A stretch of 64,000 nucleotides of DNA. Origin: Streptomyces xanthochromogenes. Its GTDB lineage: Bacteria; Actinomycetota; Actinomycetes; Streptomycetales; Streptomycetaceae. Location: assembly GCF_014650455.1 (NCBI RefSeq), contig NZ_BMUZ01000010.1, positions 248,001 through 312,000 on the forward strand. Reading direction: 5' to 3'. A program made the position numbers and the translations under genes. The notes under the pieces are model-generated. The model did no database searches and was not told the DNA's origin. It saw only the letters and a program-made list of their open reading frames with translations. How positions within the stretch are numbered: position 1 is the stretch's first letter; every line of letters starts with the position of its first letter. Shown here piece by piece: positions 7,021 through 16,193 of the stretch.

Positions 7021-7461
7021 TCAGTGCAGTTGTTCGGCCAGGCCGACGATGATGCCGGCCGGGCCGCGGAGGTAGCAGAGCAGGTAGCTGTCCTCGAAGC
7101 GGGCGAGTTCGCCGACGAGTTCGGCGCCGTGGGGGCGCAGCCGGGCCAGCGTGTCCTCCAGGTCGTCGACGGCGAACATCACGCGGTGTGTGCCCAGCAC
7201 GTTGTGCGGCTGGTTGCGCGGCCCGGTGCTGATCACCGCGGGGGTGCGGTACCTCGACAGTTCGAGGCGGCTGTGGCCGTCCGGGGTTCGGAGCATCGCG
7301 ATGTCGCAGTGGACGCCGTCGAGTCCGGTGCACCGGTCGGCGACGAGGCCCTCGACCTCCGTCCGGCCCTCCAGCTCCATGCCGAGCTCGGCGAAGAACG
7401 CGATGGCGGCGTCCATGTCCTCGACGACGATGCCGACGTTGTCCATCCGCTGAATCGCCAT
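7021..7461 (-). CDS. VOC-superfamily (glyoxalase/dioxygenase-like) protein
   Basis: A 146-residue protein starting at ATG 7461, with two beta-alpha-beta-beta-beta modules of the vicinal-oxygen-chelate fold. The first opens with MAIQRMDNVGIVVEDMDAAI and includes FFAELGM; the second begins at THRVMFAVDDLEDTLARL and ends with GPAGIIVGLAEQL. Such proteins act as lyases, dioxygenases or antibiotic-binding proteins depending on metal ligands. An acidic residue near the end of module two could be a ligand, but substrate is not predictable. This is the first chromosomal gene right of the element. Although the frame is open far upstream, codon bias stops at 7461. Confidence 0.85.
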   Translation of the reverse strand: MAIQRMDNVGIVVEDMDAAIAFFAELGMELEGRTEVEGLVADRCTGLDGVHCDIAMLRTPDGHSRLELSRYRTPAVISTGPRNQPHNVLGTHRVMFAVDDLEDTLARLRPHGAELVGELARFEDSYLLCYLRGPAGIIVGLAEQLH

Positions 7462-7771
7462 GCTGGTTTCTCCTTCTCGTTCGGGCGGCCGGTGGTGGCC
7501 GTCGATGTCCCTGGGACGGAGCCGGTCGCGCCTTCTCGACATCCGGCGGCCGCCGGGCTCCGACGATCGTCCTCGCGGCCTCAATGTGCCCGGTGGCGGT
7601 ACCCGGCCGGGCATGACGCAGGGGCGGCAAACGGGTGGCGGGGCGCGGAAGTGGGGGATGGACGGGAGACGGTACTGGGGGCGCCGGCGGAAGCGCTGAT
7701 GCGGGCTCGCTCGGGGTGGGGGAGGTTGCCCGGGGCCCTGCGTTGTCAGTGGTGGGGGGTAACTTCGAAGC

Positions 7772-8650
7772 GTGGCTGGGTTGTGGCGGTGTGTGGGGGT
7801 TCGCTGGGGCCAGGGCGGGGCGCGGCTTCGGTGGGAGGAGGGGCGCAGCAGTGGGCTGGAGTACGGGCGGGTCGTGGCGTTCCGGGTCGTGGGGGCACGC
7901 AGCTGTGTCGGGGCCCGGGGCAACCCGTGCCCGATGGGGGCGCCGGTGCCGGGGCGCAGTACGCAGGCGCGCTGCGCCGAGTGCGCCCGGCTCGATCGGG
8001 CGCATTCCGTCGCCGCCGATACGTATCTCGACGATCCCCGCACCTACCGGGTCTACCTCGCCTGGTTCGGGAGCGGTCTGCTCAAGGTCGGGATCACCGC
8101 GGAGGAGCGGGGGCCGGCCCGGCTGCTCGAACAGGGGGCCGTGGCGTTCTGCTGGCTCGGGCGCGGGCCCCTGATGGCGGCCCGGCGCTGCGAGGAGCTG
8201 CTCAGGGCGGCCCTCGGGGTGCCGGACCGGATTCCGTACGCCGAGAAGCGGGCGGTACGGGCCCGGCTTCCCGGGGTCGAGGAGCGGACGGCCGAGGTGG
8301 CTGGGCTGTACGCGCGGGCCGTCGCCCTGCCGGACTGGCCCGAGTCGTTGGAGCGGGTCGAGGGCCAAGTCGTAGATCATCAGGCCGAGTTCGGCCTCGA
8401 CGGGCTGCCGGATGCCGACGGCGTGGTCGCCGAGCTCGTGGACGAGGGGGTGGTCAGTGGTCGGCTGCTCGCGGCTGCCGGGCCCGATCTCCATCTGGAC
8501 GCGGGGGACGGGCGGGGCGTCCTCGTGCTGGACACGCGGCTCATGAGCGGGTGGGGGCTCACCGCCCTGGGGCCGGGCGACCCCGGTGGGTTCACCGTTC
8601 CCGTGCGGGAGGTTCCCAAGGAAGGCGGCGAGCAGGGTTCCCTCTTCTGA
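7772..8650 (+). CDS. DUF2797 family protein
   Basis: A 292-residue protein. The N-terminus includes a GNPCPMG stretch and a CAECARLDRAHSVAADT motif, and the centre has TYRVYLAWFGSGLLKVGIT followed by RLLEQGA, characteristic of actinobacterial DUF2797 proteins. The central region resembles a GIY-YIG-like arrangement (YRVYLAWF...LKVGIT), but I cannot confirm catalytic residues. No signal peptide or membrane segment is present. The GTG start at 7772 agrees with the usual family N-terminus. The function is unknown. Confidence 0.8.
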   Translation: MAGLWRCVGVRWGQGGARLRWEEGRSSGLEYGRVVAFRVVGARSCVGARGNPCPMGAPVPGRSTQARCAECARLDRAHSVAADTYLDDPRTYRVYLAWFGSGLLKVGITAEERGPARLLEQGAVAFCWLGRGPLMAARRCEELLRAALGVPDRIPYAEKRAVRARLPGVEERTAEVAGLYARAVALPDWPESLERVEGQVVDHQAEFGLDGLPDADGVVAELVDEGVVSGRLLAAAGPDLHLDAGDGRGVLVLDTRLMSGWGLTALGPGDPGGFTVPVREVPKEGGEQGSLF

Positions 8651-8705
8651 CGGCTGACGGCTGACGGCTGACGGCTGACGGCCGAGGGCCGAGGGCCGAG
8701 GGCCG
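8650..8705. repeat. 7-bp tandem repeats after the DUF2797 gene
   Basis: CGGCTGA is repeated about five times and passes directly into about three copies of GAGGGCC. The array starts at the stop codon of the DUF2797 gene. Confidence 0.85.
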
Positions 8706-8825
8706 GGGATGGGCCGGGGGCGGGGGCTTGAGGCCCGGTGGCCGGGAGCCGGCGGCCGGGCGGCGAGGGGTCGAAGGGGCGGAAGGGGGTGGACAGGGCG
8801 GGGCGTGCCGCCGAGGGTGAAGGAC

Positions 8826-9866
8826 ATGAGCGATCACGTGGGGCGGCAAGCGGCTGCAAGGACCGCAGAGGCGGCACGGGTGAACGGCAGCGACGGCTGC
8901 GGCAGCGGCGGCGATGGCGGCGATGGCGAAAGCGAGGGCGGCAGCGGCGACGGCGGGTTCGCGGTTCGGGCGTTCTGGGGGCGGCTCGGGGTTCCCGGGC
9001 TCGTCGACGTGCATACGCACTTCATGCCCGAGCGGGTGCTGAACAAGGTGTGGGAGTACTTCGACTCCGCCGGGGAGCTGGTGGGCGGGGTCGAGTGGCC
9101 CATCACCTACCGGGAGGACGAGGCCGAGCGGGTGCGGCTGCTCCGGGAGGAGTTCGGGGTGCTCGCGTTCACCTCGATGATCTATCCGCACAAGGCCAGG
9201 ATGGCCGAGTGGCTCAACGGGTGGAGCGTCGGGTTCGCCGCCCGGACGCCCGGCTGTCTGCACACCTCCACGTTCTTTCCCGAACCCGGGGCCGCCGGAT
9301 ATGTACGGGACGCTCTCGACGCGGGCGCCCGCATCTTCAAGTCCCATGTCCAGGTGGGCGGTTACGACCCGGGGGATCCGTTGCTCGACCCCGTCTGGGG
9401 GTTGCTCGCGGAGGCGGAGGTGCCGGTCGTCATCCATTGCGGATCCGGGCCCGCGCCCGGGAAGTTCACCGGGCCGGGGCCGGTCGGCCGGGTGCTCGCG
9501 CGCCATCCCCGGCTGCGGCTGGTCGTCGCGCACATGGGGATGCCGGAGTACGCCGACTTCCTCGGCCTCGCCGAGACGTACGGGGAGGTCAGGCTCGACA
9601 CGACGATGGCGTTCACCGACTTCAGCGAGCGCTCCGCGCCGTTTCCCGCGGGTGGGCTGGGCCGGCTGCGGGATCTGGGGGACCGGGTGCTCTTCGGCTC
9701 CGACTTCCCCAACATTCCGTACCCCTATCTCCATCAGCTGGAGGCGCTGGAGCGGCTCGGTCTCGGCGACGAGTGGCTGCGGGCCGTCTGCCACGACAAC
9801 GCCGCCCGCCTCTTCGGGCTGCCGGTCCGGCGCCCGCTGCCGGACCCGGGCCCGCTGCCCGGCTGA
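8826..9866 (+). CDS. Amidohydrolase-2 family metal-dependent hydrolase
   Basis: A 346-residue TIM-barrel hydrolase of the ACMSD/amidohydrolase-2 group. Visible metal-site elements in order are HTH (H63, H65) after strand one, an IFKSHVQVGG strand, VVIHCGSG, VVAHMGMPE and the terminal LFGSDFPN aspartate. Members decarboxylate or hydrolyse aromatic or lactone substrates; the specific one is not evident. The start is placed at ATG 8826 behind GAGGGTGAAGG; the frame is open further up but lacks a ribosome site. Residues 20-45 are a Gly/Ser/Asp-rich low-complexity stretch not found in the catalytic fold. Confidence 0.85.
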   Translation: MSDHVGRQAAARTAEAARVNGSDGCGSGGDGGDGESEGGSGDGGFAVRAFWGRLGVPGLVDVHTHFMPERVLNKVWEYFDSAGELVGGVEWPITYREDEAERVRLLREEFGVLAFTSMIYPHKARMAEWLNGWSVGFAARTPGCLHTSTFFPEPGAAGYVRDALDAGARIFKSHVQVGGYDPGDPLLDPVWGLLAEAEVPVVIHCGSGPAPGKFTGPGPVGRVLARHPRLRLVVAHMGMPEYADFLGLAETYGEVRLDTTMAFTDFSERSAPFPAGGLGRLRDLGDRVLFGSDFPNIPYPYLHQLEALERLGLGDEWLRAVCHDNAARLFGLPVRRPLPDPGPLPG

Positions 9867-9872
9867 AGCCCG

Positions 9873-9990
9873 CCGACCGACCGGACGCCGACCTACCGGA
9901 TGCCGACCGACCGGATGCCAACCGACCGGATGCCGACCGACCGGACGCCCGCCGACCGACCGGACGCCCGCCGACCGGCCGGGCAGCGGG
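9873..9990. repeat. 15-bp tandem repeat before the response regulator gene
   Basis: About five contiguous degenerate copies of CCGACCGACCGGATG are followed by two copies spaced by an extra CCCG. The array lies between the amidohydrolase stop and the response-regulator promoter region. Confidence 0.8.
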
Positions 9991-10066
9991 CCGAGCCGCC
10001 CACTTTCTCAGGCAAATCACAGGAACGGGCAAGGAGGTTCTCACGGCCCCCTCACAGGGTGGGGCC

Positions 10067-10807
10067 ATGACCGTTACCTCCTCGCCCCAGGGGCGGACCG
10101 AAATGCTGCGGCCGGACGGCAGCCCCGTGCGCGTGCTCGTCGTGGACGACGAGGCGCCGCTCAGCGAGCTGCTCTCCATGGCACTGCGCTACGAAGGCTG
10201 GGAAGTGCGCAGTGCCGGCGACGGGGCCGGGGCGGTGCGCGACGCCCGGGACTTCCGGCCGGACGCCGTGATCCTCGACATCATGCTGCCGGACATGGAC
10301 GGCCTCGCCGTCCTCGGGCGGCTGCGCCGCGAACTGCCCGACGTGCCGGTGCTGTTCCTCACCGCCAAGGACTCCGTGGAGGACCGGATCGCCGGGCTCA
10401 CGGCGGGCGGCGACGACTACGTCACCAAGCCGTTCAGCCTGGAGGAGGTCGTGGCCCGGCTGCGCGGCCTCATCCGCCGCTCGGGCACGGCCGCCCTGCG
10501 CAGCGAGTCCGTCCTGGCCGTCGGCGACCTCACGCTCGACGAGGACAGCCACGACGTGACCCGGGGCGGGGTCAACATCCACCTCACCGCGACCGAGTTC
10601 GAGCTGCTCCGCTTCCTGATGCGCAACCCGCGCCGGGTGCTCAGCAAGGCGCAGATCCTCGACCGGGTCTGGTCGTACGACTTCGGCGGCCAGGCCAACG
10701 TCGTCGAGCTCTACATCTCCTACCTGCGGCGGAAGATCGACGCCGGGCGCTCCCCGATGATCCACACCCGGCGTGGCGCGGGGTACCTGATCAAGCCCGG
10801 GGAGTAG
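10067..10807 (+). CDS. OmpR/PhoB-family response regulator
   Basis: A 246-residue regulator. The receiver domain has the acidic pair D27-D28, phospho-acceptor D71 (VILDIMLPD), T99 and K121 (YVTKPF). It is followed by a winged-helix DNA-binding domain ending in THRRGAGYLIKP-type sequence. The partner kinase gene begins six bases downstream, so they form one two-component operon. An AAGGAGG lies about 30 bases before the ATG, too far to be its ribosome site; the start is chosen from the family N-terminus and codon bias. The target genes are probably the two glycosyltransferase genes that follow, judged by position. Confidence 0.9.
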   Translation: MTVTSSPQGRTEMLRPDGSPVRVLVVDDEAPLSELLSMALRYEGWEVRSAGDGAGAVRDARDFRPDAVILDIMLPDMDGLAVLGRLRRELPDVPVLFLTAKDSVEDRIAGLTAGGDDYVTKPFSLEEVVARLRGLIRRSGTAALRSESVLAVGDLTLDEDSHDVTRGGVNIHLTATEFELLRFLMRNPRRVLSKAQILDRVWSYDFGGQANVVELYISYLRRKIDAGRSPMIHTRRGAGYLIKPGE

Positions 10808-10813
10808 GACCGC

Positions 10814-12421
10814 GTGGGCAGGTTCCGGCGGCCCTGGTCGCTGCGCACCCGGCTCGTGGTGTCGGCGGTCGTGCTGCTCGCCGTGGTGGGCGCCGTCATC
10901 GGTACGGTGACCGTCCTCGCGATGGGCGCGAACCTCCAGGGCCAGCTGGACAACCAGCTGCGCGCCGGGCTGCCCCTGCGCGCGATGGGGCACGCGGGCC
11001 AGGGGCAGGCACAGGGCCAGCGGCCGCCGGACGGCGACCGGCTCGACTTCATCGTGTCCCGGCCCGGACAGCCGCTGTCCACGGTCGGCGCGGCCGTCGC
11101 GGCCGACGGCTCGCTCACCGGGCTGCGCAGCACCCAGCCGGAACGCGAGGGCGAGAGCCGTACCGTGACGTTGTCCGGGGAACAGGCCGAGGCGCTGGCC
11201 GCCGTCGCCAAGGACGGCCGGGTGCACTCCGTCACGCTCCCCGGTCTCGGGGACTACCGGGCCCTGTGGGACCCGGACCGGGCCGTCGTGCTCGGCTTCC
11301 CCACCGACAGGCTCGACGCCACCGTCAACACCCTTGTGGTGGTGGTCATTTGCGTGACAGGGGCGGGCCTCGTCGCCGCCGGCATCGCGGGCGCGGCCAT
11401 CGTCGGGGTGGCCCTGCGCCCGCTGCGCCGGGTCGCGGCCACCGCCACCCGCGTCTCCGAACTCCCTCTGCACAGCGGTGAGGTGGCCCTGCACGAGCGC
11501 GTACCGGGGACCGAGGCGGACGCCAGGACCGAGGTCGGGCAGGTGGGCGCCGCGCTCAACCGGATGCTGGACCACGTCCACGAGGCGCTCAGCGCGCGGC
11601 AGGAGAGCGAGACGCGGGTGCGGCAGTTCGTCGCCGACGCCAGCCACGAGCTGAGGACGCCGCTCGCCTCCATCCGGGGCTACGCCGAGCTGACCCGGCG
11701 CGGCCGCGAGGACATCGGGCCCGACACCCGGCACTCGCTCGGCCGCATCGAGTCGGAGGCGACCCGCATGACCGGTCTGGTCGAGGACCTGCTGCTGCTC
11801 GCGCGCCTCGATGCCGGACGCCCGCTCTCGTACGAGAGCACCGATCTCTCGGCGCTGGTGGTGGACGTCGTCGGCGACGCGCACGCCGCCGGGCAGGGCC
11901 ACACCTGGCGGCTCGAACTCCCCCCGGAGCCGGTGGCGGTGCGCGCGGACCGGGAGCGGCTCCAGCAGGTCCTGGTCAATCTGCTCGCCAACGCCCGTAC
12001 GCACACCCCGCCGGGGACCGTCGTCACGGCCCGGGTCGAGCCGCGCGGGCCCGAGGTCGCCGTCGAGATCGAGGACAGCGGCCCCGGCATCCCACCCGAC
12101 CTGCTGCCGCACGTCTTCGAACGGTTCGCGCGCGGGGACGCGTCCCGCTCCCGCAACGCCGGCTCCACCGGGCTCGGCCTCGCCATCGTGCAGGCCGTCG
12201 TCACCGCGCACGGCGGGCGGGTCGGGGTGCGAAGTGCGCCCGGGCACACGGTGTTCGAGGTCCGCCTCCCGGTACAGCACCCGCGAGTCGGCCCCTCGTA
12301 CGGCGCCCTCCCGGCGCAGCACCCGCGACCCGGCTCCACACGCGGCGCCCTCCCGGCCCGGGCCTGCGACGGGGACCCCTCGAATCCGCCCCGCACCACC
12401 GCCCCGCACCTCACAGGCTGA
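10814..12421 (+). CDS. Membrane sensor histidine kinase
   Basis: A 535-residue kinase starting at GTG 10814. Transmembrane helices at about residues 12-37 and 172-200 flank an extracytoplasmic sensor region of about 130 residues. HAMP, HisKA (DASHELRTPL, phospho-acceptor H278) and HATPase (N box NLLANA, G boxes GIPP and STGLGLAI) follow. The C-terminus, after about residue 490, is a disordered Pro/Ala/Arg tail with an imperfect internal duplication. It pairs with the OmpR-type regulator directly upstream. The signal is unknown. Confidence 0.9.
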   Translation: MGRFRRPWSLRTRLVVSAVVLLAVVGAVIGTVTVLAMGANLQGQLDNQLRAGLPLRAMGHAGQGQAQGQRPPDGDRLDFIVSRPGQPLSTVGAAVAADGSLTGLRSTQPEREGESRTVTLSGEQAEALAAVAKDGRVHSVTLPGLGDYRALWDPDRAVVLGFPTDRLDATVNTLVVVVICVTGAGLVAAGIAGAAIVGVALRPLRRVAATATRVSELPLHSGEVALHERVPGTEADARTEVGQVGAALNRMLDHVHEALSARQESETRVRQFVADASHELRTPLASIRGYAELTRRGREDIGPDTRHSLGRIESEATRMTGLVEDLLLLARLDAGRPLSYESTDLSALVVDVVGDAHAAGQGHTWRLELPPEPVAVRADRERLQQVLVNLLANARTHTPPGTVVTARVEPRGPEVAVEIEDSGPGIPPDLLPHVFERFARGDASRSRNAGSTGLGLAIVQAVVTAHGGRVGVRSAPGHTVFEVRLPVQHPRVGPSYGALPAQHPRPGSTRGALPARACDGDPSNPPRTTAPHLTG

Positions 12422-12471
12422 GCACAGGCCGACCACACAGCCGTGACAGCGCGGCTCGCGAGGGTCGGCGC

Positions 12472-13962
12472 ATGCCAACCGAACCCTCTGCCGCGACCGC
12501 GTCCCACACCGCGCCGCACGCCGCGTCCCACGCCGCGTCCCACGCCGCGTCCCACGCCGCGTCCCACGCCGCGTCGCGCGCGACGGTCCCGGCGCACCCG
12601 GCACACCCCGTGGCCCTCCCGGCCCGCCGGCACCTGCCGGTCCAGCCGGCCGGCACCCCCGTCCTCGACGTGACCATCCCCGTCCACAACGAGGAGCAGG
12701 ACCTGGAGCGGTGTGTGCGGCGGCTGCACGAGCACCTCACGCGGACCTTCCCGTACGGCTTCCGGATCACGGTCGCGGACAACGCCAGCACCGACGCAAC
12801 CCCCGTCATTTCCAAGAGACTTGAGCGGGAGATACCGGAGGTGCGGGCCTTCCGCCTGGAGGAGAAGGGGCGCGGGCGGGCGCTGCGGACGGTGTGGTCG
12901 GCGTCGGAGGCGCCGGTGCTCGCGTACATGGACGTGGACCTGTCCACCGACCTCAACGCGCTGCTCCCGCTGGTCGCGCCGCTCATCTCCGGCCACTCCG
13001 ACCTCGCCATCGGCTCCCGCCTGGCGCGGTCCTCGCGGGTGGTGCGCGGCGCCAAGCGGGAGTTCATCTCGCGCACGTACAACCTGATCCTGCGCGGTTC
13101 GCTCGCGGCACGGTTCTCCGACGCCCAGTGCGGGTTCAAGGCGATCCGGCGCGATGTGGCGCAGCGGCTGCTGCCGATGGTCGAGGACACCGGGTGGTTC
13201 TTCGACACCGAGCTGCTGGTGCTCGCCGAGCGGGCCGGGCTGCGCATCCACGAGGTGCCGGTGGACTGGGTCGACGACCCGGCCAGCACCGTGCACATCG
13301 TCAGCACGGCGATGGACGACCTGAAGGGCGTGTGGCGGATCGGGCGGGCCCTTGCCGTCGGGGCGCTGCCGCTCGACCGGCTTGCCCGGCCGTTCGGCGA
13401 CGACCCCCGGGACCGGCAGCTGAGCGGGGTGCCCGGCGGGCTCGCCCGGCAGCTCGTCGGGTTCTGTGTAATCGGTGCGCTCTCCACCCTCTTCTACCTC
13501 GCCCTGTACTCGCTCTCACGGACCGTCATGGGGCCCCAACCAGCCAACGGTGTCGCCCTGTTGGTGTCGGCCGTCGCCAACACGTCGGCCAACCGGCGGC
13601 TCACGTTCGGCGTGCGCGGCCGCGACCGGGCGGTGCGCCACCAGGCGCAGGGCCTGGTGGTGTTCGCCATCGGGCTTGCCCTGACCAGCGGCTCGCTCGC
13701 GGCGCTCGACGCCGCCAACGCCGACGCCGCGCACTCCACCGAGGTCGCCGTCCTGCTCGCGGCGAACCTCGCGGCCACGGTGCTGCGCTTCCTGCTGTTC
13801 CGCGCCTGGGTCTTCCCCGACCGCGCGGGCCCCGTACCCGTGAGCGACGACGCCCCGCACCACGTCGACACTCCGTACCAGGCCGACACTCCGTACCAGG
13901 CCGAAACCCCGCACCACGCCGAAACCCCGCACCACGCCGACCCGAAGGGCGACGCACGATGA
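12472..13962 (+). CDS. GT2 glycosyltransferase fused to a GtrA-like membrane domain
   Basis: A 496-residue protein. The GT2 domain (about residues 60-300) contains TIPVHNEEQDLERC, ADNASTDAT and the metal-binding YMDVDLSTD, like dolichol-phosphate mannose synthases that load a lipid carrier. A C-terminal GtrA-like domain with four helices (about 325-450) would flip or anchor the lipid-linked sugar. The N-terminus contains four copies of AASH encoded by an exact 12-bp repeat (12519-12566), and the C-terminus repeats (Y/H)(Q/H)A(D/E)TP. The stop overlaps the next gene's ATG. Its likely task is to make polyprenyl-phosphate sugar for the downstream GT39 enzyme. Confidence 0.88.
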   Translation: MPTEPSAATASHTAPHAASHAASHAASHAASHAASRATVPAHPAHPVALPARRHLPVQPAGTPVLDVTIPVHNEEQDLERCVRRLHEHLTRTFPYGFRITVADNASTDATPVISKRLEREIPEVRAFRLEEKGRGRALRTVWSASEAPVLAYMDVDLSTDLNALLPLVAPLISGHSDLAIGSRLARSSRVVRGAKREFISRTYNLILRGSLAARFSDAQCGFKAIRRDVAQRLLPMVEDTGWFFDTELLVLAERAGLRIHEVPVDWVDDPASTVHIVSTAMDDLKGVWRIGRALAVGALPLDRLARPFGDDPRDRQLSGVPGGLARQLVGFCVIGALSTLFYLALYSLSRTVMGPQPANGVALLVSAVANTSANRRLTFGVRGRDRAVRHQAQGLVVFAIGLALTSGSLAALDAANADAAHSTEVAVLLAANLAATVLRFLLFRAWVFPDRAGPVPVSDDAPHHVDTPYQADTPYQAETPHHAETPHHADPKGDAR

Positions 13963-16193
13963 CCACGACCTCACCCCTGGCCGATCCGCGCGAGGGGGTC
14001 GCGGCTTCCGGCCCCCGGACCGCCCGGAACCGGCTGTGGCGCGGCCGCCCCGACGACCCGGCCTGGGCGCGGCCCGCGCTCCTCGCACTGCTCGCCGTCA
14101 CCTGCGCCGCCTACCTGTGGAACCTCAGCGCCTCCGGGTATGCGAACTCCTTCTATTCGGCGGCCGTCCAGGCGGGCAGTCGGAGCTGGAAGGCGTTCTT
14201 CTTCGGCTCGCTCGACGCGGCCAACGCGATCACCGTCGACAAGCCCCCCGCCGCGCTGTGGCCGATGGCCCTGTCGGTACGCCTCTTCGGCCTCGGCTCC
14301 TGGCAGATCCTGCTGCCCCAGGTCCTGATGGGCGCGGGCACGGTCGCCGTCCTGTACGCGGCCGTGCGGCGCCGGTTCAGTCCGGCCGCGGGGCTGATCT
14401 CCGGGGCGGTGCTGGCCCTGACGCCGGTCGCGGCGCTGATGTTCCGCTTCAACAACCCGGACGCGCTGCTCGCGCTCCTGATGACGGTCACCGTGTACTG
14501 CGTGCTGCGCGCCCTGGAGGACGCCCGCACCAAGTGGCTGGTGTGGGCCGGGGTCGCGATCGGCTTCGCCTTCCTGACCAAGACCCTGCAGGCCTTCCTG
14601 ATCCTGCCGCCGCTGGCGCTCCTGTACGCGGTGTGCGCGCCCACTTCGATCCGCCGACGGCTCGGCCAACTCGCCCTGGCCACTGGCGTGTTGATCGTTT
14701 CCGGCGGCTGGTGGGTGGCGGCCGTGGAGCTGTGGCCCAAGCCGTCGCGCCCGTACATCGGCGGCTCGCAGCACAACTCCTTCCTCGAACTCACCTTCGG
14801 CTACAACGGGCTCGGCCGGCTCAGCGGCGACGAGACCGGCAGCGTCGGCGGCGGGGGCGCGCGGCCCGGCGGCATGGAACTTCCGGCGGGCATGCGTGCC
14901 GGGGGCGGCGGTGGTGGCGGAGGCGGTGGCTGGGGTGCGACCGGCATCGGGCGCATGTTCAACTCCGAGGTCGGCAGCCAGATCTCCTGGCTGCTCCCGG
15001 CGGCCCTGCTCCTGCTGGTCGCGGGCCTCGTCGTCACCTGGCGGGCCAAGCGCACCGACACCGCGCGCGGCGCGTTCCTCGCCTGGGGCGGGGCGCTCCT
15101 CATGACCGCCGTGATCTTCAGCTTCATGGCGGGGATCTTCCACCAGTACTACACGGTGGCCCTGGCCCCCTACATCGCCGCCCTCGTCGGCATGGGCGTC
15201 ACGGTCCTGTGGGAGGAGCGCTCGCGCATCGGCGCGGCGCTCGCGCTCGGGGCGACGGTGGCGGCCACCGCGATCTGGTCGTACGTCCTGCTCGGGCGCA
15301 CCCCCGACTATCTGCCGTGGCTGCGCTGGGCCGTGCTGATCGGCGGCCTCGCGGCGGGCATCGGCCTCGGCCTCGCGGGCCGGCTGAACCGCGGGGCCGC
15401 GCTGGGTGTCGCCGGTCTTGGCCTCGTGGCCGCGCTGGCCGGTCCCACCGCGTACGCGGTGAGCACCCTCGGCACCGGGCACACCGGCTCGATCGTCACG
15501 GCGGGCCCCGCCGGGGCGAGCATGGGCGGGCCCGGTGGCGGTGGTGGCGGCGGACGCATGCGGTTCGGCGGCGGGCCGGGTGCGGGGCCCGGTGCGGGGC
15601 CTGGTGCGGGTCCCGGCGCCGGGCCGGGTGCCGGGCAGACCGGTGGTCAGGCCGGTGGCCAGACCGGTGGCCAAGCCGGTGGCCAGAACGGTGGATGGCC
15701 GGGCCGTGGGGCGGGCCAGGGTCAGGGCGCCGGTCAGGGTACGGGTCAGGGTGTCGGGCAGGGCCAGGGCTCACCCGGTGCGGGCGCCGGGGCCGGTGGG
15801 CGCGGCGGTACGGGGGGTGGCATGGGCGGCCTCCTGGACGGCGCCAAGGTGAGTGCCGAAGCGCAGGCGCTCCTGAAGGACGACGCGGGCCGGTACACCT
15901 GGGCCGCGGCCGCCATCGGTTCGCAGAACGCCGCGAGCTACCAACTCGCCACGCAGAAGCCCGTGATGGCGATCGGGGGGTTCAACGGCAGCGACCCGTC
16001 GCCGACCCTGGCCCAGTTCAAGAAGTACGTGGCCGAGGGGAAGATCCACTACTTCGTCTCCGGTGGGGGCGGGATGGTGGGTGGGGGTGGGAAGTCCGGC
16101 GGCAGTGCGATCAGTAGTTGGGTGGAGGGCTCCTTCAAGAAGGTGGCGGTCGGCACCGCCACCTTCTACGACCTGACCTCCCCCGCGAGCTGA
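13959..16193 (+). CDS. GT39/ArnT-like membrane glycosyltransferase with Gly-rich insertion
   Basis: A 744-residue multi-span protein of the PMT/ArnT class, which moves sugars from polyprenyl phosphate onto acceptors outside the membrane. The first extracytoplasmic loop carries YANSFYSAAVQAGSRSWKAF and a DKPP motif (ITVDKPPAALWP), diagnostic for the family. About ten helices run to about residue 500. Then comes a 130-residue Gly/Gln/Ala-rich linker (coding repeats near 15570-15780) and a folded extracellular C-terminal domain ending in VAVGTATFYDL. The ATG lies within the stop of the GT2-GtrA gene (ATGA overlap), so both enzymes act in one envelope glycosylation pathway. Confidence 0.9.
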   Translation: MTTTSPLADPREGVAASGPRTARNRLWRGRPDDPAWARPALLALLAVTCAAYLWNLSASGYANSFYSAAVQAGSRSWKAFFFGSLDAANAITVDKPPAALWPMALSVRLFGLGSWQILLPQVLMGAGTVAVLYAAVRRRFSPAAGLISGAVLALTPVAALMFRFNNPDALLALLMTVTVYCVLRALEDARTKWLVWAGVAIGFAFLTKTLQAFLILPPLALLYAVCAPTSIRRRLGQLALATGVLIVSGGWWVAAVELWPKPSRPYIGGSQHNSFLELTFGYNGLGRLSGDETGSVGGGGARPGGMELPAGMRAGGGGGGGGGGWGATGIGRMFNSEVGSQISWLLPAALLLLVAGLVVTWRAKRTDTARGAFLAWGGALLMTAVIFSFMAGIFHQYYTVALAPYIAALVGMGVTVLWEERSRIGAALALGATVAATAIWSYVLLGRTPDYLPWLRWAVLIGGLAAGIGLGLAGRLNRGAALGVAGLGLVAALAGPTAYAVSTLGTGHTGSIVTAGPAGASMGGPGGGGGGGRMRFGGGPGAGPGAGPGAGPGAGPGAGQTGGQAGGQTGGQAGGQNGGWPGRGAGQGQGAGQGTGQGVGQGQGSPGAGAGAGGRGGTGGGMGGLLDGAKVSAEAQALLKDDAGRYTWAAAAIGSQNAASYQLATQKPVMAIGGFNGSDPSPTLAQFKKYVAEGKIHYFVSGGGGMVGGGGKSGGSAISSWVEGSFKKVAVGTATFYDLTSPAS

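Noticed and set aside
7462..8043. Upstream extension of the VOC protein frame
   Set aside because: The VOC fold begins at 7461 and the extension overlaps the DUF2797 gene antisense without bias.
10052..12604. Long minus-strand open frame opposite the two-component genes
   Set aside because: A GC-rich antisense shadow of the regulator and kinase, which have complete catalytic motifs.
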